Assembly (NCBI GenBank): GCA_017798125.1
Contig: CP059070.1
Coordinates: forward strand, 868,001 to 932,000
DNA length: 64,000 nt
Reading direction: 5' to 3'
Source of the DNA: Cryomorphaceae bacterium
GTDB lineage: Bacteria; Bacteroidota; Bacteroidia; Flavobacteriales; ECT2AJA-044
Below, one piece after another: positions 21,996 through 31,873 of the stretch. A program made the position numbers and the translations under genes. Every line of letters starts with the position of its first letter. The stretch's first letter is position 1. The notes beneath the pieces were generated by a model that saw nothing but the letters and a program-made list of their open reading frames with translations, was not told the origin of the DNA and searched no databases.

Positions 21996-24900
21996 ATCAC
22001 TAGCTTTTCACGAAGTTCTTGACCGTTTGATTCGACTCGAATCCAGTAAACGCCATTCGCCAGCGTTCGAACGTCCAATTCTTCTTCACTTGTTCCTCGC
22101 TCCAAGGTAGTTCGGAACCATTCACGTCCATCAATGCTGTAAATGCTCAATTCGGCTTCGCTGACGAGCGGCTCGGCCAATTGGATGGTCACCGACGCAA
22201 CTGCAGGATTCGGGAACACTTCTGCACTAAGCACATCTTGCTCTTCCAAGGTCACTACACCGATTACAACCTGTTCGGTTTTCACACAGGTTCCACCATC
22301 GGTCGTCAATGTTACAGTATAGAGACCATCTGCTCCGTAGGTGTGACTTGGGTTCTGTTGGTTGCTCGTGTTTCCATCGCCAAAGTCCCAAGACCAGCTC
22401 GTCGCATTAGGTGAGGCATCTGTAAACTGCACGGTTTGGTTGTTCACCGCATAGCTAAAGTCAATGATGTCTGTTACGGTTGCCGTAACTTGAACAAGGT
22501 CGCCTTCACAACCAGTCCGCGTAACTTCTAGGTCGTAGAAATAGTAGTAAAAATCAGGGCCAGCCTCTGGTGCATTTACGGTCATAAGACCAGCAACCTC
22601 ATAGGGATAGCTTGGACCTGTATTGTTCCGGTATAAGCCAGCTTGATCCAATCCAAAGCTGTATTCACCTGGACTAGGGATATCGATGTTAAGATCTACT
22701 CGCTGAATACCTCCCTGAGAAATATTCAATTGTACGGTTTGGATGATATTACCGAGTGCATCAGGACTGTCGTAAACATTGACAACACGAATGCCAGGAC
22801 CATCGGCATCAATCCAAGCTGATTTGATGGTCAAGGGGACGGAAGCGTCAAGGTTAACATGTCCTGTGTACGTGGTAGCATGGTATCCTCCTCCACCGAT
22901 GCTATTGTCCGCTGGCCCGATATATTCTGTCGGGTACACGATGGCATCACGAACAAAATAATCCTGAGTGGTAGTAGAAGGAGGTGCCATAAAGACATTT
23001 CCTGTGCCTACCAGTTGAAGGCTAGAATCATACCACAAAGGTGTTGCATTCCCAACCGCCGTTAGCTGAATGGAATCAGCGCTACATCCGGATCCACCAG
23101 CAACCGCAGGGTTGTCTGTCGGTGCGATGTAGTGAACGTAGTTGGTTCGGATAAGTGAATCCACCCCGAGGTCATTGCTTACGGTCAGCTTAACGGTGTA
23201 AGATCCAGTAGCGCTGTACGTGTGGCTCGGATTACGCAAAGTATCAGTGGTTCCATCTCCGAAGTCCCATGACCAGGATTGAGGAACATTAAAGGATAGA
23301 TCAATAAAGTCAAACGCACCGTCACATGTGGTATCAACGAGTACCTCAAAATCAGCTGTAGGCGCTTCTGTTGCAACCTGGCAACTCAAAGGCACGTCAA
23401 AGGCAGCGCTTCCGTCGGAACGAGAATTCGGGGACCCTTGATCAGCACTAGCACCTAGCCCACGGCGGGCAAACACTTCCCAGATCAAACATTGGTTTGC
23501 CCCGTTGTAAGCGAGTTGATCTGCAAGTAAAATGGCATCACGACCATCGACAAATCCAGGACCACAAGGCTGAAGGGTCAAGGCATCTGTAACCAAGCGG
23601 AAGACCATGGCGTTACCGCCTGTTCCTCCAATCAAATCAGGATCGTATCCGTACTGATCAATGAATGCCCAGTTCAAGTCCCAAAGCATGGTACACCAGA
23701 TGAATCCAACTCCGTGAGGAACGGAAATGTTAGCATTGGCCCGATCTGCGTAGGTGTAGTTATTCGTGGCAAAGTTGGTGTCATAGGGTACCGGGCGAAT
23801 TCCACCTCCAGTGGTCGGTGATTCAAATACCGCATAGGTTCCCATTGGGCGACGAGCAGGGTTCACCCCGAATGCTGTGTCCATGGTCATCATGATTCCG
23901 TAGAAATCACTCCATCCTTCTCCCATTTGCTCCTCATTCCCCAAACAACCTGAGGCGCTTGGACCACCCGTCATTCGGTTACTGATTCCGTGGGCGTATT
24001 CATGGATGATGATTCCGTTATCTAAGTCACCATCACGATCTTGTCCAAACCCTAATGGAAGCGACAATGAAGCATTGACGCTGTCTCCTTGAACAAGAGC
24101 ATCAATAATGTCTTGTCCGTCCCAAGAAGCGACCATTACAGAAGGAATGGTCACGCTTGCGCTCGAACCACCCATTCCGGCAGCAGCTCCTAGATTGTTA
24201 ACGACAATGACCCCAACGGCTCCTGCATTTTGGCAGGCCAGCACTTTACTGACGAAAGAACAACCACCACGTCGAACTACGGCGATTTTACCTAACAAAT
24301 CACTTGGATTGATGATGCTATCGCAAACGTCTAGCGAGTCCGTTACCCCATCATAAGCCAGGGCTAAATCCGCGGTAACTGGTGTCGTCGTAATGGCCGG
24401 ACCGAAGTTGGCTAGCCCAGCTGGATATGTTCCAGAGATAGTAGCAGGTGTATGCACCGTCACAATATCCCCAGAAGACTGGCCCGTCCAAAGGTACATT
24501 TGCATGCGACCACTCGACCCATCGGGAGGGGTTGCAAAGTTTGCGTTGTTTAGACCACCACCGTCTTGAGCTTCGGCACGAACCTCGTCGCTAGCCCCTG
24601 GAACCCCAGTGTAGTTCGTTTCTTGGAACGCACCACCTGCTTCATCCAATCCATAGTGCCACATCACATCGTGGATTCGGTTATTCATGTAGAATAGGTT
24701 CGTAGTGGCTGCTGATTTGTACGCTCCTGGAGCTTGATTCAAATCCAAGGTAAAATCAAAGTTCAATGCCGTGCCTCCATCCGGCTCAAAATCCGGCTGG
24801 TTGTTGTCCGTAGTATCTGTGTAGGCATGTACGTTATTTCCGCGTGTAATGGTGTATTCTGCCCCGGCCATTCCATCCGTGTCGTGCCATCCCCAAGGTG

Positions 24901-25726
24901 AGGCCGCCGTATCGTGAGGGTTGGTCAAAAGAGCGCGTGAGCCGTGACTCGGGCTCTCGATGGGCAAAGGATATACATTATATACGGCGCCATTCGAGGC
25001 TGGAGCAACCGCTGGCGCTGCAGGCGCAATGGCCGCTGGAGCGGACATACTTTCGTGCGAGTGCACGTGTGCCTCCTCAGGGTGATTTGGGAACGTACAA
25101 CGGACAACCCAGTCATAGCGATGAAGCTCCTGACCGTCTTGTGCGTCTAGAACCAGTTGCCACCAGTGCTCGCCATCCATTTGGTAGATACCCACTACCC
25201 AAGCCAAGCGAACATCCTCACCGGCATTCCAATAGACTAATCGTGCCGTAATGTCCTCCTGAGACAAAGTTCCACCTTCAAAGCGCAAAGCGCCAGTAGC
25301 ATCCGGAGTCAAAGCTGTTCCCATTTGGCCGCTTAACGCGAGGCGCTCCTTTGCTTTTTGGATGGCGCCTAACGGCGCGATACCTGCGCTACCCGATCCG
25401 CTCAACTTGTCGTTGAGGTGGGCAATTAATCGATTTCCAACAGCAACGACTTCACCATTCGGTGCAATAGTAATGTTCGCAACACCATTGATGACATCAA
25501 GGCCATTGACTTGTTGTACAATATGCACGTGCCATACCCCTGTTTTCTTCGTAGGTACTTCGTCGGTAATACCAAAAGATTGGACATCCTCGGACGTAAC
25601 GCCGAGTTCAGTGTAGTTTTCGTTCAAATAGGTCTGAACGGTAGATTTCCAGCGGTTCTGTCCAAAGGCACTCATGGAAAGACATAGCACCAATAGCAGG
25701 CTTCCGCGTTTAAGGAAGTTGTTCAT
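21986..25726 (-). CDS. M36 (fungalysin) metalloprotease with PA, PKD and T9SS sorting domains
   Basis: A 1246-aa secreted endopeptidase. The signal peptide is MNNFLKRGSLLLVLCLSMSA. Residues ~30-210 form a fungalysin/PepSY-type propeptide. The catalytic domain contains H-E-Y-A-H near residue 577 (IIIHEYAHGISNRMTGG) and the downstream glutamate motif EEQMGEGWSDFYG. A protease-associated domain (~450-520, GKIAVVRRGGCSFVSKVLAC) is inserted ahead of the active site, as in related bacterial enzymes. Two PKD domains (~800-880 and ~1090-1155, each with SWSWDFGDG-type motifs) and a T9SS type A domain from VFPNPAVASVTIQLA complete it. It probably degrades extracellular protein. A terminator-like hairpin lies just upstream of the start codon. 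Confidence 0.93.
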   Translation of the reverse strand: MNNFLKRGSLLLVLCLSMSAFGQNRWKSTVQTYLNENYTELGVTSEDVQSFGITDEVPTKKTGVWHVHIVQQVNGLDVINGVANITIAPNGEVVAVGNRLIAHLNDKLSGSGSAGIAPLGAIQKAKERLALSGQMGTALTPDATGALRFEGGTLSQEDITARLVYWNAGEDVRLAWVVGIYQMDGEHWWQLVLDAQDGQELHRYDWVVRCTFPNHPEEAHVHSHESMSAPAAIAPAAPAVAPASNGAVYNVYPLPIESPSHGSRALLTNPHDTAASPWGWHDTDGMAGAEYTITRGNNVHAYTDTTDNNQPDFEPDGGTALNFDFTLDLNQAPGAYKSAATTNLFYMNNRIHDVMWHYGLDEAGGAFQETNYTGVPGASDEVRAEAQDGGGLNNANFATPPDGSSGRMQMYLWTGQSSGDIVTVHTPATISGTYPAGLANFGPAITTTPVTADLALAYDGVTDSLDVCDSIINPSDLLGKIAVVRRGGCSFVSKVLACQNAGAVGVIVVNNLGAAAGMGGSSASVTIPSVMVASWDGQDIIDALVQGDSVNASLSLPLGFGQDRDGDLDNGIIIHEYAHGISNRMTGGPSASGCLGNEEQMGEGWSDFYGIMMTMDTAFGVNPARRPMGTYAVFESPTTGGGIRPVPYDTNFATNNYTYADRANANISVPHGVGFIWCTMLWDLNWAFIDQYGYDPDLIGGTGGNAMVFRLVTDALTLQPCGPGFVDGRDAILLADQLAYNGANQCLIWEVFARRGLGASADQGSPNSRSDGSAAFDVPLSCQVATEAPTADFEVLVDTTCDGAFDFIDLSFNVPQSWSWDFGDGTTDTLRNPSHTYSATGSYTVKLTVSNDLGVDSLIRTNYVHYIAPTDNPAVAGGSGCSADSIQLTAVGNATPLWYDSSLQLVGTGNVFMAPPSTTTQDYFVRDAIVYPTEYIGPADNSIGGGGYHATTYTGHVNLDASVPLTIKSAWIDADGPGIRVVNVYDSPDALGNIIQTVQLNISQGGIQRVDLNIDIPSPGEYSFGLDQAGLYRNNTGPSYPYEVAGLMTVNAPEAGPDFYYYFYDLEVTRTGCEGDLVQVTATVTDIIDFSYAVNNQTVQFTDASPNATSWSWDFGDGNTSNQQNPSHTYGADGLYTVTLTTDGGTCVKTEQVVIGVVTLEEQDVLSAEVFPNPAVASVTIQLAEPLVSEAELSIYSIDGREWFRTTLERGTSEEELDVRTLANGVYWIRVESNGQELREKLVIQK
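25365..25382 (-). repeat. Dispersed hairpin copy F (TATC-GCGCC-GTTA-GGCGC)
   Basis: Perfect stem with a GTTA loop, in sense orientation within the propeptide codons of the M36 protease. Confidence 0.7.
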
Positions 25727-25729
25727 AGC

Positions 25730-25766
25730 AAAAAAATAACCTGAAAGACACGCTTTCAGTTGGGTT
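25730..25766 (-). promoter_or_regulatory. Terminator-like hairpin in the M36 protease leader
   Basis: On the minus strand CTGAAAG-CGTGT-CTTTCAG forms a perfect 7-bp stem, extended past a bulge by AACC/GGTT, followed by A and seven T. This ends about 5 nt before the ATG at 25726. It could attenuate transcription or block initiation of translation. The rest of the gap up to 25887 shows nothing I recognise. Confidence 0.4.
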
Positions 25767-25887
25767 AATGAGTAGATCAGATTTACAAAGAAGGATTTTT
25801 GTAAAAATGTTCGTCAAGATACAAAGGAATGACCAAAGATTCCTCTATTAATGGGTATCTTCACCCGAAAGCCCTGTACCTAAACCC

Positions 25888-26817
25888 ATGATTACCAGAA
25901 AATCCCTGCATTTTGGAGCGGCTATCCGCTTCTCATGGAAGAACCTGCTGTACAGCGGTGTGACGTCCACTTTGGCCCTCTTTATTCACAGGATGTACGT
26001 ATCCGATTACGTCAGCATTCCTCCGGCGGTCGTGGCTATTCTGGGTACGGCTTTGGCCATCATTATGGCTTTTCGAAATGCTGCCGCTTATGAGCGGTGG
26101 TGGTCCGCCAGATCCTATTGGGCGAGTATCGCCAGTGAAAGTCGAACCTTTACCCGTCAGGCCCTAACGGTGGTAGATCCGGACCATATTCCAGGGCCAC
26201 TGTTGCATAAGAGCTTCCAATTGGTGCGCGGTCAAATTGCCTGGGTACAAGCCTTGAGGTTGCGATTAAAGAATATCGAAGAACCGGAATTGTGGAATAG
26301 TGAAGTCGGCGTTTACTTCGACGAATCAGATTACAAAGAAATACTTCAGCGGTCCAATCGAGTGACGGCCATTGCCATGCATCAAGGGAATGGAATTAAG
26401 GAGTTGAATGCTCAAGAAGTACTGGACATTTACAGCTACATTCAGATTGACGATACCATTACGCGGTTAACGGAGCTTCAGGGAATGCTCGAAAAGTTAA
26501 AGGACACTCCTCTGCCACGTCCCTATGACTACTATACCCGAGCTTTTTTGGCCGTGTTTATCTTGTTTTTCCCCTTCGGCATGATCGACACCTTCTGGAA
26601 GTTGAACCTGCCCTTGCTCATTGTTCCTGTAACCATGGTTGTCGGATGGATCTTCTATCAGATCTACGTGTTCGGGACCGTGATGTCTCAGCCCTTCAAT
26701 TTCAAGACGGACGTTCCCATGGACTTCATTACTCGGAATATCGAAATCGACCTCAAAGAAATCATCGGAGAACAGGCTCCTGAAGCCCTGTCTTCACAAA
26801 GAGGATACTTGCACTAA
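25888..26817 (+). CDS. Bestrophin family (UPF0187) anion channel
   Basis: A 309-aa inner-membrane protein. The N-terminal helix region, SIPPAVVAILGTALAIIMAF and the family signature FRNAAAYERWWSARSYWASI are clear. Further hydrophobic segments appear near the C-terminus (AFLAVFILFFPFGMIDTFWK, LLIVPVTMVVGWIFYQIYVF), followed by DVPMDFITRNIEIDL. Bestrophins form pentameric channels, chloride-selective in animals; some bacterial members conduct cations. The physiological ion here is unknown. It is convergent with the AI-2E permease, with a 4-bp stop overlap. Confidence 0.9.
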   Translation: MITRKSLHFGAAIRFSWKNLLYSGVTSTLALFIHRMYVSDYVSIPPAVVAILGTALAIIMAFRNAAAYERWWSARSYWASIASESRTFTRQALTVVDPDHIPGPLLHKSFQLVRGQIAWVQALRLRLKNIEEPELWNSEVGVYFDESDYKEILQRSNRVTAIAMHQGNGIKELNAQEVLDIYSYIQIDDTITRLTELQGMLEKLKDTPLPRPYDYYTRAFLAVFILFFPFGMIDTFWKLNLPLLIVPVTMVVGWIFYQIYVFGTVMSQPFNFKTDVPMDFITRNIEIDLKEIIGEQAPEALSSQRGYLH

Positions 26818-27890
26818 GACTTTGAACTTTCTAACTGTGATGAGGTAGAGCTTCCATCCATCCAAATAAAGACTGAACGGTACCCGATGCTCAAGACGAC
26901 GGGTCCAACGAATAGGCCGAGGATGCCGTGGAGGGCCAACCCTCCAAGTGCACCAATAAGAATGACAAGCATGGGTGTTTCAAGCCCTCGTCCAAGAAGA
27001 ATGGGCTTTAAGATATTGTCGATAAGACCGATTGCCGCGATGTAAATCGCAAAAATGATCGCTGGAGTCGTGTCCATATAACTGAATCCATAGATGATGA
27101 TTGGAATGGTCACAATCATGACGGGAAGCTGCACAATGGCCGCTATAAGAATCAGGACTGCCCAGACACCCGCGGCAGGGAAGTTGGCAATAGCAAGTCC
27201 CACAAACGCGAGCGCCGCTTGAATGAGAGCAATGAGGAGTATTCCTTTTACGACGCTCAGAATGGTATCCCGACTCTGAGAGATGTACTCGTGGCCTCGA
27301 TCTCCAATTAAGCGGTTCGCAAAACGTTCTAAGAAGGTATAAATGGACTCTCCATGGACCATGAGGCCACCGGCAATGATTACGGCAATGATGGAGATGA
27401 TTAAATCGCCCATGACTCCAATAATGCTCTTCAGTAACCAGCCCCCTACGTTTGTAATTGGCTCTCTGTAGTGTTCCAGAAAGGCTTCAAAATTGGTATC
27501 CGCTTCCATCCACAATCCGTAGAGCTGATTTCCAACGACAGGCAAATCGGCGATGGCTTGATCAGGGTCCGGAATATTGAACTGTTCGGTATCGAGTTCT
27601 CGCTTCAATTCCTTGGCGGTCTTGGTCAAAGAATGTCCGATTTGAATACTCGGAATCACAAATAAGGCCACCAAAATGACAATCATGACGGCCGAGGTGA
27701 GTACCCTACGACCTCTCAACAAATTCGATAAGCCCTTGTACACCGGATAAAGGGACACAGCGATGATGGAAGCCCAGATCAACATGACCAAAAATGGTCG
27801 AGCAATCATAAAACACCAGTAAATAATGAGGGTAGCCAGGGCCAGGCGGAAGTACACGTCGAGTGGCCGATTGGAGGGTTCTTGAGCCAT
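26814..27890 (-). CDS. AI-2E family transporter (PerM/YdiK-type membrane protein)
   Basis: About 358 aa with eight predicted membrane helices: two near residues 18-60, one at ~70-90, a soluble stretch (ELKRELDTEQFNIPDPDQAI), then a C-terminal bundle (SIIGVMGDLIISIIAVIIAG, GILLIALIQAALAFVGLAIA, ILKPILLGRGLETPMLVILI). The D-N-x-x-K-P-x-x-L-G-R-G motif and the ending GGLALHGILGLFVGPVVLSI are diagnostic of the family. Known members include the AI-2 exporter TqsA, Na+/H+ antiporters and permeases of unknown substrate, so no substrate is assigned. The start at 27890 (MAQEPSNRPLDVYF) is preferred; 27911 is also open. Confidence 0.88.
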   Translation of the reverse strand: MAQEPSNRPLDVYFRLALATLIIYWCFMIARPFLVMLIWASIIAVSLYPVYKGLSNLLRGRRVLTSAVMIVILVALFVIPSIQIGHSLTKTAKELKRELDTEQFNIPDPDQAIADLPVVGNQLYGLWMEADTNFEAFLEHYREPITNVGGWLLKSIIGVMGDLIISIIAVIIAGGLMVHGESIYTFLERFANRLIGDRGHEYISQSRDTILSVVKGILLIALIQAALAFVGLAIANFPAAGVWAVLILIAAIVQLPVMIVTIPIIIYGFSYMDTTPAIIFAIYIAAIGLIDNILKPILLGRGLETPMLVILIGALGGLALHGILGLFVGPVVLSIGYRSVFIWMDGSSTSSQLESSKS

Positions 27891-27995
27891 AGGTTTGGGT
27901 TCTAAGTGCATACAATTTAGGCTTTTCGCTTTGACCGCTCAGAATTCTGTGCTTCGAATTCTCTATTTTAGAGGCTGAACCCAACCCCATTTCCT

Positions 27996-30464
27996 TTGAA
28001 GAATCTCTTCTTCTTGATGACTCTCGTGTGCAGTTTCGCGCTATCAGCGCAAACGGCAACCTCTGACTCAACAGTCGTCATTCCGAAAATCGAGCTTTCC
28101 CAAATCTCGAGTGCCCGCGTAGAACTGATCGAGTATTTCCGATCAGATGTTCAACCCCTGCTTCAGGATTCTTTGATGGATCAGCGAAGAGCAAACCTAG
28201 ACACGCTTCGGATGCGCATTGATTCTTTGAACGAGCTTACGGAAGATGTTCTGAGGAACGAGCAATTCTCAGGGACGCTAGATGGTCTAAAGCTTCGCTG
28301 GTCCGAGCTTCAAGGAAATTTGAGTCCCATTGTTTCAGAGCTTTCCTCTCGCAACAAGAGCTTAGAGGCGATCGAGAGTGAGCTCAAGCTATATAGGGAT
28401 GCTTGGTCCTTAATCAAAGAGGAATTGGACGCCGATGACGCCAAAGAAGAAGTATCCTCTCGAATAACTGTTACCCTCGGAAGAATAGACAGCGTATTTG
28501 AAGTGGTTGACTTTGAGTTTGAAGAAACACTGGAAGTCGAAAGCATTGCTACCGAGTTGATCCTGAAGATTCAAAGCAGCCAGTCGACCATTGAAGAGGC
28601 GAAATCGCGTCAACTTATTTCGCGCATCACGGAACGCGGGGATGGCATTTTCAATTGGGAGCGCGACAGCACGGATGATTCGAGCATTGAGCTCAATAAA
28701 TTGATCTGGCTGGCCCGCAGCGATGCCCGATTGTACCTCGAGCAAGAAAAGAATAAAACCCTGTGGTTTGTGCCGGTATTTGTGCTCTTTCTCGTGCTTT
28801 TCTATCGGATGAAAACCAATATGTCTTTCGACGATGAGGTGTATGCTGATCGCATTACGAAGAGCCTATTCAACCGACCTTGGCTTTCCGCCTTTTATTA
28901 TTCCTTACTGTCCATTTTACTCTTTTTGAGTAACCCTCCAGCCCTGATTAGTCTGGTGTTCTCGACGGTTCTATTGTTTGTTTTCTTATTGCTCTTCACC
29001 CAAAACATTCGCGACGGACAGCGCTGGATCATCATTGGATCCGTAGTCACGTACATCGTCTTTGAGTACGGTTTAATCAACACTGGGCCGCTAAGTCAAC
29101 GACTGTTTTTGCTCGTATTGAATTTAGTGTTGAGCTATGGACTGGTTCGGATATACCGGATGCGGCATGATTTTGATGGAATCAATGCCTGGTGGGTAAG
29201 GCTCCTGCTCGGCTTTACACCGATTCTGATTTTTGTGCAAGCGATAGCTTTCGTCACGAACTTAACGGGCTACCATATCTTCTCTCTGCTTTTGGTCGAT
29301 GGAACAGTAACCACGTTGATGGCTGCTGTCTTTATAGGCTTGACGTTCCAGTCCCTTTCGGTAGCGGTAAGGACGTGGTTCAATACCGGTATTCCCAAGT
29401 ATGCTCACCGTTGGATGCCCGAAGCTAGGCAGAAGGCCACACGTGGATTGACCCGCATTCTTCAAATTTTGTCCGTACTTCTCTTTGCTCAAATTGTGCT
29501 CAACGGGTTTTACATTTTTGATGCTTTGGGCATATGGTGGGCCGACTTTATCAAAACCGGAACCGACATTGGGGATTATACGGTCACCATCGGCGATGGG
29601 ATCAATTTCTTCAAGATTATTATTGTCACTTGGCTAACCGTTGGACCAGCCGTCCTATTCTTGAGGGAGGAGCTATTGACTCGCCTAGACTTGGAGCGAG
29701 GTGTGCCGATGGCGATAAGCTCAATGACGAGCTACATCTTGGTCACCTTTGGAATATTCTTGGCCTTGAGTCAACTCGGGCTCAATTTTGCTAATCTCGG
29801 TCTTTTGGCGGGTGCCCTTGGGGTTGGTATTGGTTTTGGTCTCCAATCCATCATCAATAACTTTTTGAGTGGCTTGATCCTTGTTTTCGAGCGGCCGATT
29901 ACGGAAGGAGATATTGTGAAGATTCAATTGGATGAAGGGGAAGTGATTCGAATTGGAATCCGGGCAACCACCTTGAGACTCTACGACGCCTCTGAATTGA
30001 TTGTGCCGAACAGCGACATTGTTTCCCAGAAGGTAATCAACTGGACTCTGGCCAACCGCCAAAGACGCTTGCGTTTTGAATTTGTGCTTCCAATCCAAGA
30101 CCTGGATCCTACTCGAGTGGTCTACCTTGTGGAGGACGCTATGAAGAACATCATCCAGAGCGCTGACCTTCCTGCGCCTGCTGTTTACTACGATGGAGTG
30201 GAAGACAACAAGGCGCGCTTCTACATTCACTTTTGGGTGGAGCGAGAGATACTCTTCACCAAGAATCAGGTCTACACGGACGTCTTCAACACCCTGCGCC
30301 TACACGGCATAGGTATGATTGTGCCTGAAGCGATTTCGCTCAAGCAGGTAGATGAACACGCTTTTCAGGAAGAAGCGGTTAAAGAGGCGCCCTCTGAAAA
30401 GCAGGAAGCCGAAACGAAAGGTGATGATGTTACTCCGGATCCGTCAGAGGAGAAACAGGAGTAA
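27996..30464 (+). CDS. MscS family mechanosensitive channel with periplasmic coiled-coil domain
   Basis: An 822-aa inner-membrane channel. No ATG fits upstream. A TTG at 27996 gives MKNLFFLMTLVCSFALSAQ, a proper signal peptide, whereas the first ATG (28017) loses the positive n-region. Residues ~20-250 are a charged, helical periplasmic domain as in MscK/MscM-type channels. About 8-10 membrane helices follow (255-600). The pore helix and MscS domain contain GLLAGALGVGIGFGLQSIIN, FERPITEGDIV and IVPNSDIVSQKVINW. The tail is acidic and Lys/Glu-rich (EAPSEKQEAETKGDD). It relieves hypo-osmotic stress. Its last 35 bp overlap the end of the convergent POT gene. Confidence 0.92.
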   Translation: MKNLFFLMTLVCSFALSAQTATSDSTVVIPKIELSQISSARVELIEYFRSDVQPLLQDSLMDQRRANLDTLRMRIDSLNELTEDVLRNEQFSGTLDGLKLRWSELQGNLSPIVSELSSRNKSLEAIESELKLYRDAWSLIKEELDADDAKEEVSSRITVTLGRIDSVFEVVDFEFEETLEVESIATELILKIQSSQSTIEEAKSRQLISRITERGDGIFNWERDSTDDSSIELNKLIWLARSDARLYLEQEKNKTLWFVPVFVLFLVLFYRMKTNMSFDDEVYADRITKSLFNRPWLSAFYYSLLSILLFLSNPPALISLVFSTVLLFVFLLLFTQNIRDGQRWIIIGSVVTYIVFEYGLINTGPLSQRLFLLVLNLVLSYGLVRIYRMRHDFDGINAWWVRLLLGFTPILIFVQAIAFVTNLTGYHIFSLLLVDGTVTTLMAAVFIGLTFQSLSVAVRTWFNTGIPKYAHRWMPEARQKATRGLTRILQILSVLLFAQIVLNGFYIFDALGIWWADFIKTGTDIGDYTVTIGDGINFFKIIIVTWLTVGPAVLFLREELLTRLDLERGVPMAISSMTSYILVTFGIFLALSQLGLNFANLGLLAGALGVGIGFGLQSIINNFLSGLILVFERPITEGDIVKIQLDEGEVIRIGIRATTLRLYDASELIVPNSDIVSQKVINWTLANRQRRLRFEFVLPIQDLDPTRVVYLVEDAMKNIIQSADLPAPAVYYDGVEDNKARFYIHFWVEREILFTKNQVYTDVFNTLRLHGIGMIVPEAISLKQVDEHAFQEEAVKEAPSEKQEAETKGDDVTPDPSEEKQE

Positions 30465-31788
30465 TGTCCTCCGCTCCATGGGCGAGGCCTTTGAGTCGTT
30501 TGACGAAAAGCACTAGGGTCAGACCAAAAAGCGCACAAAATCCAAAGACGCCAATGAAGATGGTCATTTCGCCAGCTTCTTGAGCCGCTTCGCCAACCAG
30601 CCCGGCAATCTTGTTTCCTACCCCGCTCACAAAGAAGTACGCACCCATCATAAAGCTGGCGTACTTAGCTGGAGCCAATTTTGTGATGTAGGAAAGGGCA
30701 ATAGGGGAGATGCTTAATTCCCCCACGACGTGCAGAAGGTAGGCCGCGAACATCCAATAGATGGAGGCTTTGCCATCAGCGGAACCAAGGGTTTCTTGTG
30801 CCGCTCCGGCAAGGAAGAGGAAGCCTAAACCCGTAATAATGGTTCCAATACCCATCTTGAAGAGGCTGCTCGATTCGCGACCCCATTTACGCCATTGGGT
30901 CCAGAAATAGGCCATAGGCGCTCCAATCAGAATGACATAAAAGGCGTGCAGGGCCTGCAAGAAGCTGGCGGGTACGGTGAAGCCGAACATAACACGGTCG
31001 ATTTTTTCTTTGGCGTAGAGGTTCATCAGCCCACCGGCTTGCTCGTAGGCACCCCAGAAGACTATAACGACGACAAAGGAGAGCAATAGCACCTTGAGGC
31101 GGTCCTTTTCGATTTTGGTGAGCGGCTGGGAGGATGGCGTACCATCGGCCCGTGAGGGCCTTTCAAAATCTCCGACCCCTTTCAGGTAACGCTGACCAAA
31201 TACGTAGACGATTTGTCCTATGGCCATACCAATTCCGGCAAGGCCGAAGCCGTAGTGCCAATTGATTACCTCGCCGACATAACCCACGAGGAGGGGAGCC
31301 GTGAAGGCACCGATGTTGATTCCGATGTAAAAGATGGTGAAGCCGGCATCGCGCCGAGCATCGCCTCGACGGTACAGCCCTCCGACCATGGTACTGATGT
31401 TGGGCTTCAGGGCTCCAACCCCAAGGACGATGAAGACGAGACCAGTATAGAAGGCCCAGAGGGCATCAACGGCGAGAATGATATGTCCGATGCAGAGAAG
31501 GACCCCTCCGAGCATGACCGTTTTCTTTTGCCCGAGAAGGCGATCGGCGAGAAGGCCCCCAGGAACGGACATGACGTAGACCATCATGGTATACCACCCG
31601 TAGAGTTCAAGGGCTGAGGCATTTTCCCAGCCGAGACCGGCGTTGCTGTCCGTCGTTTTAGCCGTTAAATACAGGACGAGGATCGCCCGCATTCCGTAGT
31701 AGGAGAAGCGCTCCCAGAGTTCTGTAAAGAAAAGGACATATAGGCCTGCGGGGTGGCCCATGATCATTTTTTGTTGGCTTTGTTCCAT
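30430..31788 (-). CDS. POT/PTR family proton-dependent oligopeptide transporter
   Basis: A 452-aa inner-membrane peptide symporter with 12-14 helices. The start at 31788 gives MEQSQQKMIMGHPAGLYVLF; the 62 codons upstream lack coding character. The family markers are FFTELWERFSYYGMRAILVL in helix 1 (the ExxERFxYY motif), LLADRLLGQKKTVM, GVGALKPNISTMVGGLY and FTIFYIGINIGAFTAP. Di- and tripeptide uptake is the usual function and complements the secreted proteases upstream. A dispersed hairpin (31143-31160) lies in the central loop codons. The region between this start and kynA (31789-31873) shows no clear promoter motif. Confidence 0.93.
   Translation of the reverse strand: MEQSQQKMIMGHPAGLYVLFFTELWERFSYYGMRAILVLYLTAKTTDSNAGLGWENASALELYGWYTMMVYVMSVPGGLLADRLLGQKKTVMLGGVLLCIGHIILAVDALWAFYTGLVFIVLGVGALKPNISTMVGGLYRRGDARRDAGFTIFYIGINIGAFTAPLLVGYVGEVINWHYGFGLAGIGMAIGQIVYVFGQRYLKGVGDFERPSRADGTPSSQPLTKIEKDRLKVLLLSFVVVIVFWGAYEQAGGLMNLYAKEKIDRVMFGFTVPASFLQALHAFYVILIGAPMAYFWTQWRKWGRESSSLFKMGIGTIITGLGFLFLAGAAQETLGSADGKASIYWMFAAYLLHVVGELSISPIALSYITKLAPAKYASFMMGAYFFVSGVGNKIAGLVGEAAQEAGEMTIFIGVFGFCALFGLTLVLFVKRLKGLAHGAEDITPVSPLTDPE
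31143..31160 (+). repeat. Dispersed hairpin copy G (CATC-GGCCC-GTGA-GGGCC)
   Basis: Perfect stem with a GTGA loop in the POT transporter gene, antisense to it (coding RPSRADG). Confidence 0.75.
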
Positions 31789-31873
31789 GGTTGAGTAGAG
31801 ATTGAGGCGGAAAATACGAAATGCCGCGATGTTTGCGGGAAAGATTAAATTGCGCTCACCTATTTGACCATCC

